In this document: positions 1 to 12,892 of the stretch, piece after piece
Layout: each line of letters opens with the position of its first letter
Position numbering within the stretch: position 1 is the stretch's first letter
Assembly (NCBI GenBank): GCA_905221605.1
Contig: CAJNDS010002701.1
Coordinates: forward strand, 186,001 to 250,000
Source of the DNA: Symbiodinium natans
Lineage: Eukaryota > Sar > Dinophyceae > Suessiales > Symbiodiniaceae
Direction: 5' to 3'
Length of the DNA: 64,000 bases
Position numbers and translations under genes: made by a program
Notes under the pieces: model-generated
What the model was told of the DNA's origin: nothing
Databases searched by the model: none
Seen by the model: the letters and a program-made list of their open reading frames with translations, nothing else

Positions 1-126
1 CACCTCATTTCTCCAGCTTCTCTTCCAAAGACCACGTGGCCACCGAGGCGGCCAGAGCTGCTACAGAGAGGCCGGCACAGACCACACTGGGGTTTGCATT
101 GACCTGCCAAGAGGCTTAGGGCTTTT

Positions 127-205
127 TGGGGTTTGGGGTTTGGGGTTTGGGGGTTGGGGTTTGGGGTTTGGGGTTTGGGGTTCAGGGTTTAGGTTTTAGG
201 GTTTT
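127..205 (+). repeat. Telomere-like array, TTTGGGG variant
   Basis: Repeated GGTTTGGGG units pass into TTTAGGG words at the right end. Seven- and eight-base spacings are mixed. Confidence 0.8.
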
Positions 206-1405
206 GCGGCCTCCGACCTCGAAAGATGTTTGCGAGAACCCGCCGAAAGACCCCAAGACCCAGAAACTGAGACGCTTATAAGCTCCTTTCAGCTGTGAAT
301 CTTCGAGCCTGCATGGCATCCTTCAACCTCCCATCTCTTGCTGAATTTTGCTGGGAACTAAATGCGTTCCCACCCCGCCGGTTTGAGTGATTCCCGTCCA
401 TTTCTATAGTCAGTGAGGATACCCGCCAGGCTTTTCACCTGTATTATGGGTGGTGGTGCCTATGGCCTATGGAGATTGTTCGTCCGCTGCAGCCTGTAGC
501 TGCTGCGTAGTGCTTGGGAGATCCCACAACCACGGGTGTACCGGGCCCCAAGGCCAACGCGCGAAACGTGAATACTCCCCACTGAGAACGGCGCTGGCCC
601 TGCACGCCGAGTCTCAGGACCAGTGGGCCCTGGATCAGTTCCACGTGGAGAATTGCTCAGATAATCCAAATTAATCCAGGGACGCCAGGCATTAACATCC
701 CGTCACGGGCGCAGCCTCCAGGGACCCACCCCTGCTGAAGTGCGTCTATGGGTGGGAACACCACGTGCGAACAAAGAAATCCCAGCTTCACTGGTTCTTT
801 CGCGTCATGCATCCGACGAAGCTCGGTCGCCGCAGGAAGTGCCGCCGCACAAGACTTCTTCTCGTGAGGTGAGGCCACCCTTGTGCATGAGGACGCGTCT
901 ACACCCCTAAGCCACAACACGTAAAACTCCCAAACCTCCGACAGGCGTAAGACCCCGGCCAGCAGCGGCGCATAAGCACAACCCAGCCGTGCCGTGACGT
1001 TGGCTGCTCCACAAGCCGAAGCTCTCAGCGAGACCGGAAAGTCCTGGGTCTTCTTCCGAGTATTCGGGGCTTGGGGTTGTCATTACTGCCATAACTTCTG
1101 AGGCCGGGCATAAAATCTGAACCCTGAACTTGGGCCCTGAATTGAGCTGCACTGCGAACACACCGCAACCATAAGGCGACTGAATAGAAAAGAACTGAAA
1201 CAGCAACCTGCCAAACAAGTGCCCCAAACACGTTGAATGACGGTTGCACATGTTGTTCTTGCCCGCGTGCATTCTGCATGGCTCGCATTTCAAAGCTTTT
1301 AATGCCCTGTGCGGAGCATTCTGATGCCACGCTGTCCATCACGTGCGTTCTGTTACCCGTGCACGCTGCGGCCATCGTCAGCACGTTTTTTGTGCCTGTT
1401 GCTCG

Positions 1406-1489
1406 CTTCTTCTTCTTCTTCTTCTTCTTCTTCTTCTTCTTCTTCTTCTTCTTCTTCTTCTTCTTCTTCTTCTTCTTCTTCTTCTTCTT
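1406..1489 (+). repeat. (TTC)n microsatellite, about 28 units
   Basis: An uninterrupted TTC run that makes long false frames of poly-Phe, poly-Ser and poly-Glu. Confidence 0.95.
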
Positions 1490-4400
1490 GCATTTCGCCT
1501 TCGTTCGTGCTTCGCCCCTTGCTTCTGATGCAACTTTCGCTTCTCGCCAAGCATCAGCGAGGAGCAAGTACACTGTGGAGAATGCCTGGGACTTTGTGGT
1601 TTTAGTCAGGGCGTTTGCTTAGGATGTGAGGAGCTCTTGGGCTTGTGGACGGGGTTCTGGGTAGTGGTTCAGAGTGTTGAGATTTCTGCTATCAAAGAAA
1701 CGTACGACACCTGCAAGGTCCCACCCTGAACTGGAAGCAACATGGCCCATAAGCTTGGCTGCAAAAACCGAGAAAGCAGCTATCAAAGCCTTGAACAAGT
1801 GTAGCTGTTCTAATTCAAGTTAAAAGTGCTTCAGCACGCAAACCCTGCGAAGAAGCAAGCCGTGCAGTCCTTGGGAGGAGACAGGCAACAACACAACCTT
1901 GGCTGTCCTTTCTTTGTTCTGTTTGACGGCATGCTGTCTTTTATTGTTTTCGCCACCCTTGTTTTCCTCCAGGTAAGGAACAAGCAGAAGTGAGATGCAG
2001 AAAGCAAAGCAGCGCACACCCAAAAGGCGACATGCAGAACAAGTATGGCAACAAACGAAAGCCAGACAGCAGAAGCACAACGAGAACAATGCAAGACGCT
2101 AGTCAAGAAGCACATACAACCAAAACTAACACATCTATGCGCGAACTCTGTCAATTGGCCTTGCGAGCCGTCGGAAGCCTCACAATTTGCGACTTTGCTG
2201 ACGCGCAAAGAATCCCTACTTCACTGTGATTTGCCGATAAGTTCACCGGGTCTTGGGATGGAGTCTCGAGACATATCTGCGGCGCGAAAAGCAACACCAG
2301 GCAACACGGTCCGTACTCCAGCCAACATCTCCTTTGTTGATCCCAGTGGCCACTGCCAGGCATAGACGTCCGGTCAGGGAGATGAACATGAGAGCCCTCA
2401 ATGGCCCAGGGCTGGGGGCCTAAGGCTGGGCCTAGGGGCATAGGCCTTGGTCCCTAACAGCGGCTTTTGGCTGTCCCGAAAGCCTTCTAAGTTGTGCCCT
2501 CAAAGCCGAGAGCGCCGGGAAAGACCCGTCAGCCTAGTTTCTGGGGTTCAGTCGAGAGTTTGGGGGGCTTGAGGGAAGTACAGAGTTTTGGGTAGCTGAC
2601 ACACTTAATCACTTTGGGCCTTGATGGACTCTGATACAGAGTCGGAACCTGCGTCGGAAGCACCTACACCCCGAACCCTCAACCCTATGCGTTGAACCCT
2701 CAACCATCCAAGTGGCCAAGATCTTTCTGGCTGCACAGTGCCTCGGCCATCCGGACTGGTAGGCTGTGCAGATGGTGCGGCTGCCCGCTCGCAAACTCGC
2801 AACGTCAATGAAACTATTCTCAATGAGATGTAGGGTTTGAGGTTGCGCCTGCGCGGAACCACACCGAAACTACCAAACACTTCATGGCCGAGATGCACAG
2901 GAGCAGCACGGACGCGGCGCCTTGGATGTCCCGAGCAGACATGCATCGAATCCTTGAAAACTCCAGAAGAAACACTCCCCCCCCCCATAAGAAAAAAGAA
3001 GAACGACCAGTCCTGCTGCGGTCCAGAAGTGCACAGGCTCAGGTGGTAGGTTCAGAAACCGAAAGGTCAACATAAACATATTGCACAAGGGCATTAACTT
3101 TAACAGATGATAAGCCATCTGACGCATCACCATGGCACCTGCAAAGGCGATCATCTGGGCTCGTCTTCGTCCAAGCATGTCCTTATGAGTCGGCTCGAGT
3201 GTACGTCTAGACCAAATCCGCCGAGGCCAAAGCAGCCCCCCTCTACCCTTCGATGGTGTGGATTTTCGGAGCCATTGTGCGATGGAGAGGCGAATCCCCA
3301 CGGCCATGGCAACGGCTCGGCTGGGGGGTTGAGTAGGGTTGGCATTCGGGGTCTGCGGAATCTCTGAGCCTGCTCTGCACCTCGGCCTCAATGTCCTCTC
3401 GACAGCCACCTCGCGGTTGCGCAGGCCCCGGCCGAGGCGGGTCGCGTCGCTTTAAAATTATAGGCCGAGGCCTCAGTCAAGCAGGAACCCCTTTGTTTGG
3501 AATATTTTTGCCTGGAATGGTACCCCTGCCCCCCCTAGCCCCTGGCTTCCCGCCATACCCGGTCCCAAAACTGTTCACCTCATTCACCTCATTCATCCCC
3601 AGTGAGCGTGCAACTACAAGCCTGGGTTTGAGGGTGTGCGTTCAGAACGTCAGGGACTCCAGAAATTCTGGCCACAATTGGGGTGCCCTATATATGAGCC
3701 TGGCCTATATATGAGCGTGTGTGATACAACAGGATCCCACCCAAAGGGAAAGCCCTGAGGCCTCACACGGTTATTAACCTCCGGGCAGGCCCATCCGAGG
3801 CGGGTCGCGCGGCGTTAAAATGAAGCTAAACAGTTTGCAGAGATTTTGGACTTGCAGCTGTCGCGGTATATGGGCTAAATATTCCATTCAGGTATCCACG
3901 AACGGCTTGGAGAATGCATAGCAAAACAAGTCCGTCAACGAGAGGAGCCCCATGTTCAAGTAGAGGTCCGGCGCCAGATTGCCTGCGGAGCAGCTGCCGA
4001 TGCTCCGGAACACGTGGAGCTTGAATGATGCACAACACTTATAGGCTCCAGAGTCCAAACCCAGCCGTCCTATACAGCCCGCCCCGGAGCCTCTCAACCA
4101 AATTCTTCACCCACTTGCACGCTCCGGATCCGAACCCGATGGTTTGAGGTTTATGGCTTTCGGATGGCTTGCAGATTGAAGCTCCAAGGCAGAAGGGCTT
4201 CTGAGCTTTTAGGGCTCATGATCGAGGTTGTCACCTCTGCGGGCCAGCATCTGGGAAGTGTAGGGAAGTTAAACCGGGGGCCCCTGAAATACTGAGCCAA
4301 TCTGAGCCAAGCCCGCCTGATGTGTAGGAGAGGCCGTAGTAGCCCGTGGAGACCGCAAACCAGCATACCATCTGAGCTTCGCTCTACACCAGGGTTGGAA

Positions 4401-4792
4401 GGCTAGTAGCTTTAAACCCCTATATTGTTCGTGGGCTTCAGGGCTCAATGTTGTTTATGCTTCGGGGAGTTGAATAGTCTCGGCCGTCTAAGAGCGAGGT
4501 CCTTGAGGTTCGGGTGACTGGAATATAATCTAAAGCTCACCTAGCTGTATAGGAACACAGTCAAGGTGAGGGTCAAAGAGGTGAAGTGGATTTCAGCTCG
4601 GTCAAGGCCTCAGGAAGTTCCCGGCCCTAGGGTGTTCGAGGTGGACCTACACACAGGGACTTGGAGTTCTGCGCATTGGGCTGCAAAGTCGAGGTGAATA
4701 GCGGCGGAGTCGCTGTCGCTAGAGTCTGGCGGAGGACCTGGGAGGCGAGTTCTTCTGAGCTTCGGGCTCGGGTGGCGCATGGATGGTACACG

Positions 4793-4870
4793 AGCACCCC
4801 CCAACTACCCTTTACTAAAGGGGACATACATACGCGACTATCATGTTTAAAGGGTAGTTGAGGGGGTGCT
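4793..4870. repeat. Short inverted-repeat (MITE-like) element, 78 bp
   Basis: The left arm AGCACCCCCCAACTACCC and right arm GGGTAGTTGAGGGGGTGC pair over about 22 bases with one bulge around a 34-base centre. Confidence 0.6.
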
Positions 4871-5120
4871 TGAGGTCTAGGAGTGTAGGGCATGCTAATG
4901 GCTATAAGCATGGATGTCAGTGATGCGGGGTTTTGGCTAGTTTGGAGGAGGTCAAGCATAGTAAGTGACAGGGGCACGCAGGCTATTTCTCGTGAAACGG
5001 TAGGTCCAAACTCGCAGCATTGTAGACACGACTCCTCACATTCCTCGCGCCCAAGACCCATCTTGCCCCTAAAGACTCCGTCCTCATGCCCACATCAGCA
5101 TGGTTAGGGTGTGATGCCCG

Positions 5121-5165
5121 CCCTAAACCCTAAACAATAAACCCTAAACTCTAAACCCTCAACCC
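5121..5165 (-). repeat. Telomere-like tract (CCCTAAA)
   Basis: Short run of CCCTAAA units with variants. It faces the TTTAGGG array at 5264 across about 100 bp. Confidence 0.75.
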
Positions 5166-5263
5166 AATACGTGACAAGAGGCAGGGTGACTGAAAAGTGA
5201 CTCTGCAGCCTCCACAGGCCTCCCGGCGCCGGACATCGGGACCGGTGGGGGTGTTGGGAGAAA

Positions 5264-5405
5264 GGGGTTTAGGGTTTAGGGTTCAGGGTTTGGGGTTTGG
5301 GTTTTGGGGTTTGGGGTTTGGGGTTTTGGGGTTTAGGGTTTAGGGTTTAGGGTTTCGGGTTTAGGGTATAGGGGTTAGGGCCGGGTTAGGGGTTAGGGTT
5401 TCGGG
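5264..5405 (+). repeat. Telomere-like array (TTTAGGG with TTTGGGG)
   Basis: About twenty units, with TTTGGGG variants in the middle. Confidence 0.85.
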
Positions 5406-5526
5406 AGTTTGTGATAGGTATGGTTGAGCGTGTTTGGTCAGGTGTTTGATGTTGGGCTGAGGTTCGACTTCGTCCAAGTGACTTTCTCGTTGCAAGACTC
5501 CAGGCACTAAGGCCTTTAAACACGAA

Positions 5527-5598
5527 GCCCTAAACCCTAACCCTAAACCCTAAACCCTCAACCCTAAACCCTAAGCCCTAAACCCTAAACCCTAAACA
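5527..5598 (-). repeat. Telomere-like array (CCCTAAA)
   Basis: About ten units. It is followed after about 110 bp by a TTTAGGG array in the opposite sense. Confidence 0.85.
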
Positions 5599-5708
5599 CC
5601 ATGCCAGGGCAATAAAGACTTGATGTGGCCAGCTGGGTCTGAATAAGCTGCTTACGTCGGACAAGCTGAATGCAGAGATTCAGAGGCACAGAGGCTTAGA
5701 GGCTTGGA

Positions 5709-5825
5709 GGTTTAGGGGCTTAGAGGTTTAGGGTTTAGGGTTTAGGGTTTAGGGTTTAGGGTTTAGGGTTCAGGTTTTAGGGTTTAGGGTTTTAGGGTTT
5801 AGGGTTTAGGGTTTAGGGGTTAGGG
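5709..5825 (+). repeat. Telomere-like array (TTTAGGG)
   Basis: About sixteen units, mostly exact. The exon candidate at 5834-5906 begins 9 bp to the right. Confidence 0.85.
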
Positions 5826-5833
5826 CAATGCAC

Positions 5834-5906
5834 CTGGCCCTTGAGACCCTTGCGCCTCGTGTGGGCTTTCCCGGCGGAGGTCACCAACTCCTTCAGGGCA
5901 CCAAGC
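5834..5906 (-). CDS. Candidate internal exon (73 bp)
   Basis: An AG acceptor at 5907-5908 and a CAG/GTGCAT donor bound an open frame reading LGALKELVTSAGKAHTRRKG. The island lies between telomere-like arrays. No family is recognised. It is supported only by splice sites, open frame and protein-like composition. Confidence 0.35.
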
Positions 5907-5912
5907 CTATGT

Positions 5913-6016
5913 TGGGGTTTAGGGTTAGGGGTTAGGGGTTAGGGTTTAGGGGTTAGGGGTTAGGGTTTAGGGTTTAGGGTTTAGGGTTTAGGGTTTAGAG
6001 TTTAGGGTTTCGTTTA
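5913..6016 (+). repeat. Telomere-like array (TTTAGGG / TTAGGGG)
   Basis: About fourteen units, with GGTTAGGG variants at the left side. Confidence 0.85.
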
Positions 6017-8941
6017 AGGGTTGTTTGTACACTCGTGGAAGTTGGCGCTATTGTCGGAACCAGGACTGAACAGCGGTGTGCCAGGGCTGAAACATACTGT
6101 AGAAGCAGAGCTTCATACTGCTTTGCGGTTGAGTGCTAGAGGGGCCTGTGGAAGTAGAGCTAAACTCGAAGGCCCTCCCCAAGTCACGGACCGGGCCCAC
6201 AAAACCACATTGGCTCCGTGGACTCTGGAACGACAAACGGCGTGACCAGAAGACCAAGTACCTTAACACAAGTTGACCAGGGTGAGGGCCAAAGGTACAC
6301 AGGGTGCGCAAGGGTACACAGGGCACGCAAGGGTACACAGGCTACAAAGGGTTGCGAGATTTTGGGGATTTGGGGTCATTTACAGTGAAGCTAAGGGCGC
6401 GTGGCTTTTCGGCGCAGACCTCCTGCCTGTGTGGGCGACGTCGTGGCCTTTAAACGCGCACGAGCTTGAGGAATAAGGGATCGTGCGATAGAAGGGCTTG
6501 GACGGGGTCAAGTCTTCAGTAGTCGCAAAGCAAAACCACCCGCGGAAGGCCCTGAAATCTGCGAAAAACTTAGCTGCCTCGGTGCGTAGGGCACACACCA
6601 TAGCGCCTGCTGACACTGCCATGAGACTCCGGAGTCCTTCCGCAAGTCTCTGCAAGAGCGATTTAGGGCCTACCGCTAAGCAGGCTACGGGGATGTGCTT
6701 TAGACTCAAGGCCCAGCATCTCGATCCCTAAGCCCTAGATGATCCTTAACCGTTAACCAATGACCTAAACCCACCCCCTACACCCTCAACCTTTAGAAGG
6801 GCTATGAGAATTAGTTCAGAAGAGTTCGGAAAAAAATAGCTGGCATGGTCCTTCATCGCGAAGCTGGTGGCTGCCTGGGCACCGGGCGCATGCGGCCGGG
6901 GTTCCCGAAACCTACCGCTGAACAGATTAGGGTTTGCAGGGGTTGACAACGGGGAGGGGGGGGGGGGCCATGGCCATGGCCACATTCGCCTTCTGCTCGA
7001 AAAGTTATAACTGAAGAAAGGCCCCTACACCCCCCTACACCCTCACCGAACCCTTAGCCGGCACAACCAACATGATGACATGGAGCTGCACATTTCAGGG
7101 AGTGGGTTGTGGAGGACTTGGGAATTGCCAAGTTGCCATACCCATTCCTGCAGCGCTGTAGCCTAAGCGAGATGAGGGTTTAGCAGATGGTCGTATGTGC
7201 ATGAGTGCAAGAATCTACACCAACAAAATGCGCACATGTGTCCATCTATCGATCTATGAGCCACAGCTATGAAAGCAATGCAAGTGGCAATGCCAGTACA
7301 ATAGCTAGCATGCCGGAGATTTTGCAAGGACAAGTAGGACTTGCGCTGGATTGTGCAAAATGTCGGCTCGGAGGCTTCGAGGCTTCGAATTTGGGGGGCC
7401 GATGGCTTGCCGCTACACTGCAGGGAAGCCGCTGATATTGTAAGCTGTGAGCACATTGTTGTGAAAGCGCATCGGGAGAAGCTCCTGCCGCAGTTTCAGG
7501 GCTCAGGGCTACGCAAGTGCTAGTGATAGTCATATGGCGGATGGTTGCTGCTGGCCGCAAAACTGACTTTAGAGGCCTGGACATGTAAACGCCCTGACCC
7601 GCTGACCCTACGAGCCCTACATTGGCCTTGATGCAACGTGAAATTCTCCTCAGGCCAGTGAGTCGTGGGTTCAAGCAGTTTGGGGTTTGGGGGTAGATCT
7701 GGGGCCCAGTCTTCGTACCGGCACGGTGCTTTAGAGCTTCGTAGTGGGCTTCGGGCCCGAGGTAGCCGAGAGGCGCAAGCACATGTGAAGGTGGCAAGCC
7801 TGCCCTACAGTTCCCAAGACATCAACCCTGAACTCTGAAGGGCTTCTCAGAGGAGGGCTTTCGAGGGCTGGGCTGCTTTAAAGCCTCGCACCTGACATCA
7901 CTGCAGAGGCTTTCTTTGACGGGCGTCACCGCGGAACCTAACCCTGAGAAAGGGAGAACAAGAAGGGTACCGCTGAGGAAGCCGAAACCCTTGACCCCAG
8001 AACAGTCGGTCCGATGCCCAAACAAAGGACATGTTCCCGACCGGCATCCAGAAGAAGCCGATCCTCTGTTGTTGCAAGGTTTGGGGGGGTTTAGGTGCAC
8101 GGGGGTTTCAGGACTTAGGGTTTTGGGGCCCTAAGCCCTAAACCCACTTTGCGTACGGCAAGTGCAGCTCAAACCCAAAAAGCCCCCACTCCAAGCAAAC
8201 CCTGAACCTTCGCGCGACGGCCCGAAATGCCTCTGGTTAAAGGGCTCCTGCGGTTCAGAAGCTGAAGCCGCAGCTGGGAAGCTGAGAAACACAGCCACCG
8301 ATCTGGGTTCAGGGCTTCGGGTTTACAACCTCACAAGTTTTGTTTAATATCAGGTCATGGGCTAATCTTGGCATAGCAAGCCTGGGCCAAAAGAACAAAG
8401 CAGGAATCTTCAGGCCGCTTCGAGGGAACGCCAGATGCGTGATGTGAAGTGAAGAGTCGGAATACTGTGCTCGGGTGCTGTTCAAGATGGCCACACGCAT
8501 ACAATCCAGTCTTGGAGCGCGAGGCGTGGGAGATGGACAGCAGGGAGGCATGTGAACTTTAAGGGTTCTTGGGGGTTTTCCGTGAGTTTCTGAACAGCAG
8601 TTTCGGAACCGACTGGAAGAGCCTTCTCCATACTGCCACCAAGCTGCAGAAACTGGCAAAGGCCGTACATCCATGCATCGGTGGTTAGGAAGGACAAGAG
8701 GAGCGCAGCCCCACCTTGTGCGGTTCGGGGAGGGCTCTTGGGCCACTTGGGCCCTCAAGCCGGCCTGTCAAGGGTCTTGGGGTTTTCAGGGCTTAGGTTC
8801 TGGCATGTTGGCTTTGGTGGTTCTGGGGTCTCCAGGCTCCAGTCTTTGACAGCAACGGCTTCAACTTCCCCGTGTCTTGCGGGCGCTGGGGTTTAGGGCT
8901 TTCAGGACTTGAGTGTTTGTGGGTTTCGGGCAACCACAAAG
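6017..8941. other. Host DNA without a supported gene
   Basis: Short chance frames only. A G run at 6956-6968 and words such as GGGTACACAGG repeated near 6293-6345 are the visible structure. Confidence 0.5.
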
Positions 8942-8978
8942 ACCCTAAACCCTAAACCCTGAACCCTAAACCTAAGCA
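8942..8978 (-). repeat. Short telomere-like tract (CCCTAAA)
   Basis: Five units with one CCCTGAA variant, 130 bp left of the large array at 9110. Confidence 0.7.
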
Positions 8979-9109
8979 ATCTCGGGCTTTGATGGGCGCA
9001 GCAGGGTCTGGTGCTAAGAAGTCGGCCAAGCCAGCCAGCCATCAAGAATGGCGCCCGCCGCCCATGCGTGTCGAAGGCCGGCCTTCCGATGATGTTCATG
9101 TGGCCATAA

Positions 9110-9262
9110 TGGGTTTAGGGTTTAGGGTCTGGGTCTCGGGTTTCGGGTTTCGGGTTTCGGGTTTAGGGTTTAGGGTTTAGGGTTTAGGGTTTAGGGTTTA
9201 GGGTTTAGGGTTTAGGGTTTAGGGTTTAGGGTTTAGGGTTTAGGGTTTAAGGCTTAGGGTTG
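9110..9262 (+). repeat. Telomere-like array with TTTCGGG block
   Basis: TTTCGGG units occur together at 9133-9165. Exact TTTAGGG units follow to 9250. Confidence 0.88.
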
Positions 9263-9579
9263 CTTCTTTGGGGTTAGGTTGAAGGGACCTATGGTTGTGG
9301 GTATCAGGTGCTGGCCATATCTGTCCACTCGTCCCATGTAGAAGGGCATGACCTACATCCAGGACCACGAATCACCAAAAAAAAGGACACCAAGTGCAGA
9401 CTTTGCTGCTGCGAGCTGATGCATGAAGATGCACACATGCTACGTGTGCTTGCGCTGTGTTATAGGGCCCTAAAGCTTCAACATTTGTATGCTCAAGTCG
9501 GCGAAGGAGTATGCCGTTGAGATCATCCTCAGGTCAGGTCCCATCCTGGAAAACAACCAAAGAACAAGATCTTCCGCTT

Positions 9580-9708
9580 GGACGCCCTGCCCGCAAGCTT
9601 TTCCCAGACCCCCTTGGCCTTGGCAAGGACAGCGCCCTGAACTCCAAGCTCTCTGTGCTCAACGAAGTTCAGCAAAGTGTCATGAGCAGCAAGGTCGCCG
9701 CGGCATAG
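9580..9708 (+). CDS. Candidate exon or gene remnant
   Basis: The plus-strand frame reads KLFPDPLGLGKDSALNSKLS followed by VLNEVQQSVMSSKVAAA and a stop. Composition is protein-like. A second plus-strand fragment (TPADVFLTGADGLRNLISEK) ends at 10092. No family is recognised, and splice sites were not fixed. Confidence 0.22.
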   Translation, partial: GRPARKLFPDPLGLGKDSALNSKLSVLNEVQQSVMSSKVAAA

Positions 9709-10372
9709 CCCAGCCAGAAGATTGACTGACCTTGGAAGCGGGCCCCACTCTTGAGTGTAAGGTTTTGAAGAGTGCCTGGGACCCCAAATCATCACCGGTA
9801 AGCCGCGAAACCCTGGCCACACCCACAAAACCCCACAACGGACAGCCTCCGCCGACTTTTGTTGAGCAACACGACTAAAGCCCTGAACCTTCAGCCACAG
9901 CGACTTCAGCGGCGCCGAGATGGCGGAAAGGTTCAACGTGGCTGGCTGCTGATGGGTTTGGTAGCGCTTAGGGTTCCGGATTGCGGGCTCATGATTAGCA
10001 GGCTCGAAGCTTCCTGCCAGGGCACACCCGCTGACGTATTCCTCACTGGAGCCGATGGTCTTCGCAACCTCATCTCAGAAAAAGCCCTGTAGCCTTCGAA
10101 GTAGGGAGTGAGGCTCCTTTGGGCCTAGGGCCTAGGGTGCAGGATGCTCCGTGACTCCAGCGCTTTCGGCGGCGCTGTTGAAACACATGGACTCCTGCAA
10201 ATGAAGGGTGCCCTATAAAGGGCGCCCTTGAAAGAGCCCGGCAGCGCATTTGAACCCCGAAAGCAAAGAGACACTTGAATAAGGTCTCCACCTGTGGTCG
10301 TATGAACACGGTGAAGAGCGAACAGGCTCCTGGCGCAGGGCTGACAGTTCTGGGAAGTTCAACTCTGGGTAT

Positions 10373-10373
<1 letters not shown>

Positions 10374-10411
<38 letters not shown>
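10374..10411 (+). repeat. (CT)n microsatellite
   Basis: About nineteen exact CT units. Confidence 0.95.
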
Positions 10412-10414
<3 letters not shown>

Positions 10415-10616
10415 GGGATGATCAACTGATACCCTTGGCCCGATTTGGTCCCCGAGCATCAAACCCTTCTGAAACCTAAACAGTCGGGGCTTGAGGTCTC
10501 AGGAGATGCTGGGCAGCTGCAATCACAAGACATAGCCTCTGAGGAAGTCATGCAACACGGCTACTGGGATACCCACGCACCCAAGGCCGGATATAGGTGG
10601 GGCTTTGGTGGGATTA

Positions 10617-10683
10617 AAAGGGAATACTACTAGTAACTATTCCGATGGGATCATAAGGGACTACTACTAGTAATCATTCCGAC
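10617..10683 (+). repeat. Two direct copies of a TACTACTAGTAA module
   Basis: AGGGAATACTACTAGTAACT and AGGGACTACTACTAGTAATC begin 37 bases apart, each followed by ATTCCGA. It may be part of a small repeat family. Confidence 0.55.
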
Positions 10684-12892
10684 CCCTATAGTGTCCTATA
10701 GTAAATTGCTTTCATACCCCTAGCCTCAACCGATCTGACTTGATGCTTGCAGGCCTTTTCCGGGCTGGCATGAGAAGAGCTGAAACAGTTTGAGCTTCTC
10801 TACCTGTCCACTCTTGAACTTGAAGCTAGAAGACTAGGTGTAGAGCTTAGCCACTAGCCTAGCTTATTCCCTGTGAGAACTAGAGCATGCAGACCCCCAA
10901 CCCTCAACACCACTCCTGTCAAGGCGTAAAAGATGCCGAGCACCGCCGGCGAGGCCCAGGACACTGGCGCGGCCGGCTCGCTGACCTGCTGCTGAAGATG
11001 GAAGGCTTTGGCTCTCTGGCTTAGCTGTAGTGAGAAACGAACAGTGCTTTCTTTTTGCGTTTCACAGCTGGCTGTTAAGCTCGTCTTGTTTGTCGCCTTC
11101 CTTCCTCTGTCTCATCCCGACCGCGCCATCCAAGGCGAAACCCAAACCAACTCATTTGACGAGGGCCGGCCCCGGAAGGCTCCGGGAAGGTTTTGGTGGG
11201 TGAAGCGTACGGGACCGTGAGTCCAGAGTCCCGAAGACAAATTTGCTTCAAGGCTCAACCGAACCCGAGGGTTAAATTCAAGAACGGGAGGTTTTGTTTA
11301 AGCTTTGAAGACTCAGAGTATAGCGAGTTGTGGGGTTCGCGGCCTCGACCAAGGGGGTCCTCTCACCGGACGCCATGGCACGGCAGTGCAGCGTCAGGCC
11401 CCACAAACCTCGAGCCTCAAACCCTCAACCTTCATCCTTCAGAGTCCCTAGACCCTGCAGGCCCTTAGATGAAAAACCGCTCAGGGCCCCAATGAGCCCC
11501 ACTCCATCACTGCATCGGTGACTATGCAGGTGGGCGGTTAGATTTTGGTAAGGCTCCGGGTTCGGAGAAAAAAATCCATCCGAGCTACGCCTGTCAGTTG
11601 GCAAGACATGATGGGAGCCGAAGGTGCCACATGCACATGCGATCACCCTGCAACCAGCGGCTGGAAGAGGTCGGGAGTTCGGGTGTTGCAGGCGGGGCTT
11701 CTGTCTCTGCATGGACTTGAAGGGTGTCATGTTCCGCTTTCCCTAATCAAGCCTGCAAGGTTGTCTGTTCTCAGAGGCGCCATGGTTTTCTACGCTTCCG
11801 GGCAGAAGCAAGAAGAAAAACTTGGTACGAACGCTTTCAGCTCGAAACCTTCCGCGGCAGAGCAGAACCAAGCGAACCCTCGAGTCCAAAACCAAATTCC
11901 CGAGAAGCCTGGGCAACTGCTTTCGAAACATCGGCCAAGTGCAAAGAGGGCCCTAAAGGCATTGGAAAGCTCGAAGTCTGCGACAACTCAGTACCTTCGC
12001 GCAAAGTTCTAGACCCCAAGACCAGTGCCTTCCATTAGAACCCGTCCTCGTCGCGACCCTCGCCGCTAGCGAGCGGTAATGTACCGGGGCTGGGTGAACT
12101 GCGCCTCTCCACAACTGACACAGCTCGATGGGGCCCTTAGGGCCTGAGGGCCTTCAGGTTTCGGAGAGACCTCAGAGTGTACAGAATCCAGGCTGTCTGA
12201 ATGCTACAAGAATTGGCACAACTTGCTATGAAGGCCTTTGCAAAAGCCGTTGATGAAGGTCGAAACACTTGCGCTCTTTGTCATGGGTCTGTGGTGACCT
12301 GGCCCGTTTGTCGGCAGATTGGCTCAACCACAGGCTGTGAAGCTCCGAAGCGTGGCGTTTGCCCGCCGTCTGCGATAGCCGATGAAAGCCTGCATCCATT
12401 GCCGTTGGAGTGTCAGGCATCCTCCGTGGCAGGCGACATCGTCCCTTTTGGTGCTGCGCCGAACATCTCAGTTGCGACTTCCAAAGAGAGCGAACTGCTT
12501 GAGCTGTGACACATCCAGGGATCCGATCCTATCAGGCCACCTGTCTTCTAGCTCCACTGGACAAGTCCTTAATCTCCCAACAGGGATTTGGAGCTTAAGG
12601 TTCAAATCTTTAGGTTTTATTTCGGGCTTAGGAGCCTGCGCCTAGTATTCGGGGCTGAGGCCTCCAAGCGTGTCGAAGCGCAAAGCTCCGAAGCCCCAAA
12701 AGCCCCAACAGCCCCAGGGAACCCTGGAATCCAACAACTTCGGACTCGGAATTCGGGGGCCCTACGTTCGGGAACCTTACTTGTCCTAGCTTCCTAGGGG
12801 AACTACAAGATGAAAGCGGCTGTGGGAACATGACTACATGCAAAAAATGAATATAAAGGCCACCTGATCGACAACTAGGGCTCAGCCTGGGA

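Larger units (their letters stand above)
206..5120. other. Host DNA without a supported gene
   Basis: Only short frames with no recognisable protein. Contains the TTC run, the 78-bp hairpin at 4793, and a direct repeat of about 35 bp (CCGAGGCGGGTCGCG...TTAAAAT) near 3432 and 3796. A minus-strand exon-like stretch might sit near 5200, but splice sites are unclear. Confidence 0.5.
10093..12892. other. Host DNA, no firm gene
   Basis: A plus-strand frame at 12201-12509 (LQELAQLAMKAFAKAVDEGR at its start) might contain an exon, but its ends are not fixed. The rest shows no coding signal I can support. Confidence 0.4.

Noticed and set aside
1025-1573. Long frames on both strands with poly-Lys, poly-Phe, poly-Ser or poly-Glu
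   Set aside because: They are the TTC microsatellite read in different frames. The flanks have no coding signal.
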